Assembly: GCA_003451935.1 (NCBI GenBank) | Contig: DMJA01000261.1 | Coordinates: 1-10,471 of the forward strand | Direction of reading: 5' to 3' | Length of the DNA stretch: 10,471 nt | DNA from: Verrucomicrobiota bacterium | GTDB taxonomy: Bacteria; Verrucomicrobiota; Kiritimatiellia; CAIQIC01; Lenti-01 | Shown: positions 1-5,906 of the stretch, one piece after another | How positions within the stretch are numbered: position 1 is the stretch's first letter | Layout of the letters: every line of letters begins with the position of its first letter | Notes under the pieces: generated by a model | Told to the model about the DNA's origin: nothing | The model's database searches: none | Seen by the model: the letters and a program-made list of their open reading frames with translations, nothing else | Position numbers and translations under genes: made by a program

Positions 1-6
1 CGCCAG

Positions 7-28
7 GCCCGGCTTCCCGCCGGGCTTT
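7..28 (+). terminator. Short GC hairpin, possible terminator of an upstream gene
   Basis: GCCCGGC (7-13) pairs perfectly with GCCGGGC (19-25) around a 5-base TTCCC loop, and TTT (26-28) follows. This is the form of a weak intrinsic terminator for a plus-strand gene lying left of the window. The T tract is only three bases long, so termination may be inefficient, and the upstream gene cannot be seen. Confidence 0.5.
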
Positions 29-229
29 CGCTATGCGCGCGCTTGGACGGCCCGCCTTTGTTGAAACGCGCCGCCTTCACCCCGTCCCTTTGGGCCGATG
101 CCGCATCTGCGGCCACGACACCGGTCCACGCCAGCGACTTGGCGGTCTGAGCCAAACCCATACGCCCGAGACCGCCTTCCACCCAAACAAGCCCGTTGGC
201 ACCTTGCGGGGGCCTTGCGCTCCCACCCG
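29..229. other. About 200 bases with no supported gene
   Basis: No RNA gene or convincing promoter is visible here. A minus-strand frame starting at ATG 161 stays open to the window edge for 53 codons (it begins MGLAQTAKSLAW), but it runs through the hairpin at 7-28 and matches no family I recognise. A plus-strand frame at 33-233 also stays open and its stop touches the next start codon, but its composition (many R, P, T, G, C) is typical of an off-frame reading of GC-rich DNA. I leave the stretch unassigned. It could hold a decayed gene, an intergenic repeat or the 5' leader of the next gene. Confidence 0.4.
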
Positions 230-835
230 ATGAACATCCAAATCCAGGAACTATCCGCCGAACGCCTTCCCGAATCCGCCGAATTGCTCACCGATGTCTT
301 CCTCAACCTGGAGCCGATGACCGCCGCGCTCCACCTGTCCCGCGAATTCTATTCATCCTATGTCCGCGCCGTCTGCGACCATTGCTTCGAGGACCACCTC
401 GCCGTCGCCGCCATCGATGCCGACACCGGCAAGCTCGTCGGCGTCGCCATCGGCCTCGACGACGGGAAATACCGCCAGACCCTGCACGTCATCCCGCCGG
501 AATACCGCGCCGCGATGGCGCAGATGAACGACTTCTTCGAGGAGCTCGACAAGCCCCTCTCCCGCATCCCGGGCAAATGGACCTATGTCTTCTATCTCGC
601 CGTCGCCCCCTCCTACTGGCGCGCGGGCATCTCCATGTCCATGCTCCAGCGCATGGAAACCCTCCTGCGGGACAAGCGCTACGAATATCTCGTCTCCGAA
701 GCCACCAACCCGAAATCCGAAGGCGCCTTCCGCAAGCAGGGCTACGTCGAGATCAACCGGCTCGCCTACGCCGCCGCCCCCTCCTTCGCCGGCCTCCCCG
801 GCGACTGCACGCTCTTCCTCAAGAAGCTCGTCTAG
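230..835 (+). CDS. GNAT-family N-acetyltransferase
   Basis: This 201-residue protein probably transfers an acetyl group from acetyl-CoA to an amine. The second half carries the GNAT core. Strand beta4 and the acetyl-CoA loop lie at about residues 119-143 (YVFYLAVAPSYWRAGIS), followed by the late motif EATNPKSEGAFRKQGY at about 157-172, which resembles the usual N-x-x-A-x-x-F-Y-x-x-x-G-F segment. The early EPM element (residues 28-30) and overall layout recall arylalkylamine/polyamine-type GNATs, so a small amine is a plausible substrate, but that is inference. The loop is degenerate: the usual Q/R-x-x-G-x-G/A reads W-R-A-G-I-S. ATG at 230 is chosen because homology-like sequence begins there; the frame is open back to 98, but that extension is low-complexity. 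The ribosome site is poor. No clear terminator follows. It may be a single-gene unit, unrelated to its neighbours. Confidence 0.85.
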   Translation: MNIQIQELSAERLPESAELLTDVFLNLEPMTAALHLSREFYSSYVRAVCDHCFEDHLAVAAIDADTGKLVGVAIGLDDGKYRQTLHVIPPEYRAAMAQMNDFFEELDKPLSRIPGKWTYVFYLAVAPSYWRAGISMSMLQRMETLLRDKRYEYLVSEATNPKSEGAFRKQGYVEINRLAYAAAPSFAGLPGDCTLFLKKLV

Positions 836-869
836 CCCATCCATGGGAGCCTTCGGCCGCGGACAGCAT

Positions 870-900
870 CCCGACAAATTCCCGACAAATCCCGACCAAT
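870..900. repeat. Three 10-base direct repeats upstream of the fusion gene
   Basis: CCCGACAAAT occurs at 870-879 and 881-890, and CCCGACCAAT at 891-900, so the units are 10-11 bases apart, close to one DNA helical turn. An inverted pair, AATCCC (888-893) and GGGATT (905-910), overlaps the last unit. The array sits about 15 bases upstream of a candidate promoter, in the only sizeable gap before the 1001 gene. This is the placement expected of a regulator-binding site. No regulator can be named. Confidence 0.65.
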
Positions 901-914
901 TACAGGGATTCCGG

Positions 915-942
915 TTGCGTATGGGGCGCGTCCTTGTAGAGT
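915..942 (+). promoter_or_regulatory. Candidate sigma70-type promoter for the 1001 gene
   Basis: TTGCGT (915-920) and TAGAGT (937-942) lie 16 bases apart. They would start transcription near 950, about 50 bases before the ATG at 1001. Both boxes are imperfect, and the call rests on spacing and location after the direct repeats at 870-900. Confidence 0.3.
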
Positions 943-1000
943 AGAAATCCTTTATGCATGCCCGTTTCCCATCCCGCGCCTTTGTCCAGAAAGGTTCCGC

Positions 1001-3322
1001 ATGGGCATGAGGGCGTGGTTTGAAGCCCATTTCTTCCGGATCACGCCCGGAAACGCGGCTCGGTTCGCGTTCCTTTGGCTGCTGGTCGGATTCGCGACGG
1101 GCACGGAAACGCTGATGGGGCCGGTGCGGTGGGTCACCGACTGGGCCCGGGACCACGCCTGGACCTGGCAGCGGGAAGCGGCGAACGTGCGGGCGCTGAT
1201 CGCGCTCTTTGCGGCGGGTTCGGGCCTGGCCTCCTTGTACCTCGTCCGGATCCTGGAGCGTTCGCGCCGTCGGGAAGTGGGCCTCGGCGTCCCGCTGCTC
1301 GCGCTGGCGGCCGCGGGGGCCGCGCTGTTCTTCTGGCTCAACCCGCAGCGGTTCGCCTCGGCCGACGCCGGCAACTGGCTGGCGGGGGACACGGGGGCGG
1401 AGTTTACCGTGGGCCCCTATCCCACGGCGGACCGCATGGCGGAGCTGAAGCACCGCGGATTCACGGCGGGAGTCTCGCTGCTGCATCCCGCGGTGATCCC
1501 GTTCGAGCCCGCCCTGCTGGCCGAGGAACGGGCCGCGGCGGAAAAGGCCGGCATCGAACTCCTCCATCTGCCGATGCTGCCGTGGGTGAGCGAAAACCGG
1601 GAGATGCTCGACCGCGCGCGCGGGCTGGTGGGGACCGGCGGCCGCTACTACATCCATTGCTATCTCGGCAAGGACCGCGTCACGCTGGTGCGCCACGTCA
1701 TCGAAGAGGCCGGCGGCACCGTCGCCGTGCTCGGAGCCGCGGGCGAAGGCGCGCCGCCCCGCGTCCGCGACTTGCGCGATCTGCCGCAGTTCGAGCGCGG
1801 GCCATTCATTGAGCTGGAAACGGATATATGGCTCATGCCGTATCCGACCGACGAGGAATACCTCGGCTTCGTGCTGGCGGCGCGCCCGAAAAACATCGTG
1901 TCGCTCCAGAATCCGGAAAATGCGGCGGACCAGGAGTGGATCGAGAAGGAGCGGAAGCTGCTGGCCGCGGCGGGCGTGGACTTCACTGTCGCAGGAATCG
2001 GCGCGATGCCGTTCTCGCCCGGGGCCGCGCTCGCCCTTGCGCGCCGGGTGCGTCAGATGGAAACGCCGGCGATGGTCCACGGCTTCAAAACGCCCTCGCT
2101 GGAGAGCGATGCGTTTTTGCAGGCCTATCGCTCCGACCTCCCCCCGCTCCCCCCCGCGCTCTTCGCGGAGCCGCTCGCGGTCGGCACCGTCGAGGGGATC
2201 GCGCCGAATATCGCGAAGGGCGGCATCCCGCTGGAAACCGGCGCGTTCGTCCAGTTGGCGGAACGCGGCTTGCGCCATTTCATCTATTGCGACAGGCCGG
2301 AGGCGATTTCGTCGGGAATCCAAGCCGATATGGCCAATGCGGCGGGGGTGGAATGGACCGCCTGGGCGCCCGATTCACCGCCGCCGGTCGATTTCGCTTC
2401 CGGCGGCCCCTGGTATATCTACGGGCCGGACGCGAACCGGCGGACGGACGAGCTCGCGGCCGCGCACGGCCCTGCGATCCCCGAACGGCTGGCGCCCGGC
2501 CTCGCCCGGGCGAAGGCTCCGTCCGAAGATCCACCGGCAGCCCCCCCTCCCTCTTGGCGCGACGGCTGGAAGCCCTTCCTGCGGGCGCAAGCGGTTCGCT
2601 TCTTTCCGCCGCTCCAGATGTGGCTGTTGCTTTCGCCGTTTCTCCTGCTCTATGCGTGGCTCTGCGCAGCGCTGGCGGGCTGGCTCAAGGTCGCGAAAGC
2701 CGTCCGCACTCCCTACACGCGGAAAATCTTCCATTTCTCCATCTTCACCATGGCCGGCCTCCTGCAGGTGGCGGCGGGGGTGCAGGCGGTGATGCTGTTC
2801 GGCGGCATCACCGCCCTCTGCGTGCTCTATGCCGTCTTCCGCGGCGACGGCTTCCCGTTCTACGAGGCCATGGCCCGGCCGACGGATGTGCCGCACCGCT
2901 CCTTCTTCATCCTCGTCCCGCTCGTGACGACCGCGCTGGGCGGACTGCTCTCCAATTTGTTCTTCGGCCCATGGGCGCAGGTGGGCTATCTGGTCGGCGG
3001 CTGGGGCGACGCCATCGGCGAACCTTTCGGAACGGCGTTCGGCAAGCATCGCTACCGCGTTCCGTCGCTGCTGGGCGTGCCCGCCACCCGGAGCCTCGAG
3101 GGCTCGGCATCGGTTTTCGGAGCGGGCTTCCTCGGAGCCTTGCTCATCTTGGCGCTCGGGGGCACGCCCCTGCCGGCGGCCGTCGCCGCCGCGCTGGCGT
3201 GCGCCGCCGCCGGAATGCTCGTGGAGGCCGTCTCCACCCACGGTCTCGACAACCTCACCACCCAGGTCGCCGCCTCGGCCACCGCATGGGCGATTTTGGA
3301 AGCGGCACATCTGGCTATTTGA
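1001..3322 (+). CDS. Membrane fusion: cysteine-phosphatase-like repeats plus polyprenol-kinase-like domain
   Basis: This 773-residue protein begins with hydrophobic segments at about 22-38, 64-82 and 96-113. A soluble part follows. At 133-236 it looks like a dual-specificity/tyrosine phosphatase fold and has the C-x5-R signature HCYLGKDR (Cys220, Arg226). Two further stretches, about 274-372 and 390-487, repeat the layout, but the signature is replaced by VHGFKTPS and YIYGPDANRR, so they look catalytically dead. From about 535 to the end is a multi-pass domain with hallmarks of the CTP-dependent dolichol/phytol kinase family (SEC59/VTE5): RKIFHF (574-579), GDAIGEPFGTAFGKHRY (669-685), LEGS (699-702) and a late E742...DN (750-751). 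By family knowledge such domains phosphorylate isoprenoid alcohols; the substrate here is unknown. AGAAAGG (988-994), six bases before ATG 1001, supports the start; ATG 1007 is less well placed. The fusion might add and remove phosphate on one membrane lipid, or the phosphatase repeats may regulate the kinase. It ends 51 bases before the HEAT/glycosyltransferase operon and may be transcribed with it. Confidence 0.88.
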   Translation: MGMRAWFEAHFFRITPGNAARFAFLWLLVGFATGTETLMGPVRWVTDWARDHAWTWQREAANVRALIALFAAGSGLASLYLVRILERSRRREVGLGVPLLALAAAGAALFFWLNPQRFASADAGNWLAGDTGAEFTVGPYPTADRMAELKHRGFTAGVSLLHPAVIPFEPALLAEERAAAEKAGIELLHLPMLPWVSENREMLDRARGLVGTGGRYYIHCYLGKDRVTLVRHVIEEAGGTVAVLGAAGEGAPPRVRDLRDLPQFERGPFIELETDIWLMPYPTDEEYLGFVLAARPKNIVSLQNPENAADQEWIEKERKLLAAAGVDFTVAGIGAMPFSPGAALALARRVRQMETPAMVHGFKTPSLESDAFLQAYRSDLPPLPPALFAEPLAVGTVEGIAPNIAKGGIPLETGAFVQLAERGLRHFIYCDRPEAISSGIQADMANAAGVEWTAWAPDSPPPVDFASGGPWYIYGPDANRRTDELAAAHGPAIPERLAPGLARAKAPSEDPPAAPPPSWRDGWKPFLRAQAVRFFPPLQMWLLLSPFLLLYAWLCAALAGWLKVAKAVRTPYTRKIFHFSIFTMAGLLQVAAGVQAVMLFGGITALCVLYAVFRGDGFPFYEAMARPTDVPHRSFFILVPLVTTALGGLLSNLFFGPWAQVGYLVGGWGDAIGEPFGTAFGKHRYRVPSLLGVPATRSLEGSASVFGAGFLGALLILALGGTPLPAAVAAALACAAAGMLVEAVSTHGLDNLTTQVAASATAWAILEAAHLAI

Positions 3323-3347
3323 AGAACGGCCAACCGTGTGGTAGTTT
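3319..3347 (+). promoter_or_regulatory. Weak candidate promoter before the HEAT-GT2-barrel trio
   Basis: TTGAAG (3319-3324) and TAGTTT (3342-3347) are separated by 17 bases, and the downstream gene starts at 3374. The upstream box overlaps the stop codon of the preceding gene. The match is modest, and readthrough from the upstream gene is an equally good explanation for expression of the trio. Confidence 0.2.
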
Positions 3348-3362
3348 CTCATTTCCTTAAAA

Positions 3363-3367
3363 AAGGA
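3363..3367 (+). promoter_or_regulatory. Ribosome binding site that fixes the start at 3374
   Basis: AAGGA within an A-rich run lies six bases before ATG 3374. The same frame is open from a GTG at 3338, but that start has no ribosome site in front of it and would place this one inside the gene. The later start is therefore preferred. Confidence 0.7.
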
Positions 3368-3373
3368 AACCCA

Positions 3374-4504
3374 ATGACAGCATGGTCCACGACAGTTCCG
3401 GCGGGAAGCTATGTCACGGATGTCGTCGCCTGGGCTTTCTTCATCCTCCTGTCGCTCCTGATTCTGGTGGTGGCCTACGCCGTGTGGCGGCGCGGGCGCA
3501 ACAATTCGATCCGCAAGCGGCTGGCGGCGCGCTCCCCCATCTATAGCCGCCTGCTCGCTGGGCTGCGCTCCGGGACGCCCCCTCCGGACGAGGAAATCCG
3601 CGCCGAGGTTCCCCGGCGGGATTTTGGGATCCTGGAATTGTTCCTGCGCGACCGGCTGGCTGCGGCGGATTCCGGCGATGCGACGCCCGAGCGCCGCCTG
3701 GCCGAAGCCTGCGGCTTCCTGCCGTTCATCCGGAAGCGCGCCCGTGGCGGACGGGGCTGGAAACGGGCGGCGAACCTGCACGCGCTGGCCCTCTTGCGCG
3801 ACCCGGCCGATCTCGATCTCTTCCGGGACGCCATCGAAAGGGATCCGCGCCGCCCCTGCGTTTTTGCCGCCGCCTTCGGTCTGGCTCGCCTCGGAGAAGC
3901 CGCCGAAACGCCCCGGATCGTACACCGGCTCTACAATCCGGCCGCCCCCAACCGCGACGAATTGCTCATGGTGCTTTCCACCTTCGGCCCGGCGCAAGCG
4001 CCGGGCCTCCTCGAATTCCTGCGGACGGCCGACCTTCCGGAATCCCCGGCGGGCGTTTTGGCGGACCTGCTCGGCATCTGGAAATATGCGCCGGCCGGCG
4101 AGGCGCTGGAAGAACGGCTGGCCCAGGCGCGCGGAGGCGAGCTCAAGATCCACCTGATCGAGGCGCTGGAAAAGATCGGGACGCGCGCCACCTGCGAACG
4201 GCTGCGGCCGTTCCTGCAAGATCCCGACTTCCGCGTGCGCCTCAAGGCCGTCAACGCTCTCGAGCGCCTCGGCGGCGCCGATTTCCTCGACGATGCCCGC
4301 GCGCTGCTGGCCGATCCCGTCCACTGGGTGCGGCGCAACGCCGCGGAAGCCATCCTGCGCATGGGCGATGTTGGCCGGCAGATCTTGAAGGAAGCCGCGC
4401 AGTCGGCGGACGACGGGCCGCGCCGGGCCGCGAAGATGGTCCTGGCCGAAAATCAATTCAAGCGGATTCGATGGAGGTTCCGGTATGCCGAATCCGTTCC
4501 TTGA
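3374..4504 (+). CDS. Membrane-anchored HEAT-repeat protein
   Basis: This 376-residue protein has one clear membrane segment at about 17-38, immediately followed by a strongly basic stretch (RRGRNNSIRKR). By the positive-inside rule that puts the N-terminus outside and the large remainder in the cytoplasm. From about residue 130 to the end it consists of paired helices of HEAT/Armadillo type: repeated blocks end in ...LARLGEAAE, ...ALEKIGTRA, ...ALERLGGAD and ...AILRMGDVG. The clearest HEAT units are at about 255-335, with the usual D-P-x-x-x-V-R signature (DPDFRVRLKAVNALERLG, DPVHWVRRNAAEAILRMG). Such repeats form protein-binding superhelices and have no catalytic role of their own. Its 3' end overlaps the glycosyltransferase gene by 20 bases, so the two are likely translationally coupled. 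The best guess is a cytoplasmic scaffold or regulator of that enzyme. No catalytic motif is seen. Confidence 0.85.
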   Translation: MTAWSTTVPAGSYVTDVVAWAFFILLSLLILVVAYAVWRRGRNNSIRKRLAARSPIYSRLLAGLRSGTPPPDEEIRAEVPRRDFGILELFLRDRLAAADSGDATPERRLAEACGFLPFIRKRARGGRGWKRAANLHALALLRDPADLDLFRDAIERDPRRPCVFAAAFGLARLGEAAETPRIVHRLYNPAAPNRDELLMVLSTFGPAQAPGLLEFLRTADLPESPAGVLADLLGIWKYAPAGEALEERLAQARGGELKIHLIEALEKIGTRATCERLRPFLQDPDFRVRLKAVNALERLGGADFLDDARALLADPVHWVRRNAAEAILRMGDVGRQILKEAAQSADDGPRRAAKMVLAENQFKRIRWRFRYAESVP

Positions 4505-5906
4505 ATTCCTCTACGGCTTCCAGTGGTTCGTCTTCTGGTTCTTCGTCGCCCTGAACCTGTTCTACCTCCTGCTGCTGGCCGTTTCCGCGCGCGCCGCCTG
4601 GAACCACGTGGCCCGGCTGAAGATCGAGCGCGGCCTGGACCTGCCGCCCGAATTCACCAAGCCGTTCTCCGCCCTCGTGCCCTCGCGCAACGAGGAGGTC
4701 TCCATCGTCGAATCCGTCCGCGCCCTGCTCGCCCTCGACTATCCCGAGTTCGAGGTGATTGTCTGCAACGACGGCTCCACCGACCGCACGCTGGCGCGCC
4801 TCGTCGAAGCCTTCCAGCTGCATCTGGCCGAGGTCGAGCCCGAGCCCCGCTTTCCGTGCCAGCCGATCCGCGGGGTCTATTTCTCCAAACTCGATCCCCG
4901 CCTTGTCGTGATCGACAAGGAGAACGGCGGCAAGTCCGACGCGCTCAACGCGGCGGCTTGCCTCGCGCGCTATCCCTACGTGTGCGCCGTGGATGCCGAT
5001 TCGCTCCTGGCCCGCGACAGCATGTCGCGGCTGATGCGCCGCTTCGTGGCCGCCCCGGGCACCATCGCCGTGGGCGGCGTCGTCCGCCTCGCCAATGGCT
5101 GCGTCGTCCGCGACGGCCAGGTCGTCGAAGCCCGCATGCCCCGGAGCGCGCTGGAGGCCATCCAGGTCGTCGAATATTTCCGGGCCTTCCTCTTCGGCCG
5201 CCTCGGCTGGGCCAAGATGGACATCATGCTGATCATCTCCGGCGCCTTCGGCGTCTTCCGCCAGGACCTGCTCGAGGCCGTGGGCGGCTGGAACCGCAAG
5301 GCCATCGGCGAGGACATGGACCTCGTCCTGCGCCTGCACCGGAAAATCCGCGAGGAGGCGCTGCCCGGCCGCATCGGTTTCGTTCCCGACCCCTTGTGCT
5401 GGACCCAGGCCCCGGCGGCCTGGTCCGGCCTTTCCACCCAGCGCGACCGCTGGCAGCGCGGCCTGATGCAGTGCCTGTTCGCCAACCTCGACATGTTCGC
5501 CAATCCCCGCTACGGACGCATCGGGCTCATCGGCTTCCCCTACTTCCTGATCTTCGAAATGTTCGGCGCGCTCGTCGAGTTCGCCGGAATCCCCGTGACG
5601 ATCGCCTGCTACCTCCTCGGCATCGTCAACCTCCACTTCTTCCTGCTGTTCTTCGCCGTGTCGCTCGTCTGGGGGCTGGGCATCTCCTTCGCCTCCATCG
5701 CCCTCGCCGAAATGTCCTACCGCCGCTACGAAAGCTGGGGCGACTTCTTCGCGCTCTTCCGCGCCGCCTTCCTCGAAAACTTCGGCTATCGCCAGCTCCA
5801 CGCCTTCTGGCGGCTCAAGGGCATGGTCCGCTACGCATTCCGGGACCGGCACGCCTGGGGCTCGATCCGCCGCACGGAGTTCAATCCAACCGGAGCCCCC
5901 TCATGA
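4485..5906 (+). CDS. Processive-type family 2 glycosyltransferase (polysaccharide synthase)
   Basis: This 473-residue inner-membrane enzyme probably polymerises a glycan from nucleotide sugars. A membrane helix at about 9-34 precedes a cytoplasmic GT-A domain carrying the full synthase set: DGS (96-98), DxD in VDADS (Asp170, Asp172), the catalytic-base motif GEDMD (Glu276, Asp277) and the QxxRW motif QRDRW (319-323). The last motif is typical of cellulose, hyaluronan, chitin and PNAG synthases that extend a chain processively. Three hydrophobic segments follow at about 344-368, 369-384 and 386-408, and the tail to 473 is basic. There is no PilZ domain, so no c-di-GMP site is visible in this protein. 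GGAGG (4473-4477), seven bases before ATG 4485, is a strong ribosome site inside the preceding gene. The next gene starts in an ATGA overlap. The closest layout I know is the E. coli YaiP/YaiO pair and PgaC-like synthases; sugar and product cannot be read from sequence. Confidence 0.93.
   Translation: MPNPFLEFLYGFQWFVFWFFVALNLFYLLLLAVSARAAWNHVARLKIERGLDLPPEFTKPFSALVPSRNEEVSIVESVRALLALDYPEFEVIVCNDGSTDRTLARLVEAFQLHLAEVEPEPRFPCQPIRGVYFSKLDPRLVVIDKENGGKSDALNAAACLARYPYVCAVDADSLLARDSMSRLMRRFVAAPGTIAVGGVVRLANGCVVRDGQVVEARMPRSALEAIQVVEYFRAFLFGRLGWAKMDIMLIISGAFGVFRQDLLEAVGGWNRKAIGEDMDLVLRLHRKIREEALPGRIGFVPDPLCWTQAPAAWSGLSTQRDRWQRGLMQCLFANLDMFANPRYGRIGLIGFPYFLIFEMFGALVEFAGIPVTIACYLLGIVNLHFFLLFFAVSLVWGLGISFASIALAEMSYRRYESWGDFFALFRAAFLENFGYRQLHAFWRLKGMVRYAFRDRHAWGSIRRTEFNPTGAPS

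Noticed and set aside
836..869. CCCAT/ATGGG short palindrome after the GNAT gene as a terminator
   Set aside because: The stem is five bases with a two-base loop and no T run follows.
353..2323. 656-residue open frame on the minus strand
   Set aside because: It spans antisense to two well-supported genes and the gap between them, and its composition (Arg, Gly, Glu, Ala, with many His/Gln) is that of a mirrored GC-rich coding region. No motif is visible.
3338..3373. GTG start giving 12 more residues to the HEAT protein
   Set aside because: There is no ribosome site before the GTG, while AAGGA sits six bases before ATG 3374.
2375..4456. 693-residue open frame on the minus strand
   Set aside because: It is antisense to the fusion gene and the HEAT gene. 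Its open length follows from the strong GC third-position bias of those genes.
4523..5902. Long upstream extension of the 5903 frame
   Set aside because: The frame is open for 460 codons before ATG 5903, but that part overlaps the glycosyltransferase in another frame and is Arg/Pro-rich. A clear signal peptide begins at 5903.
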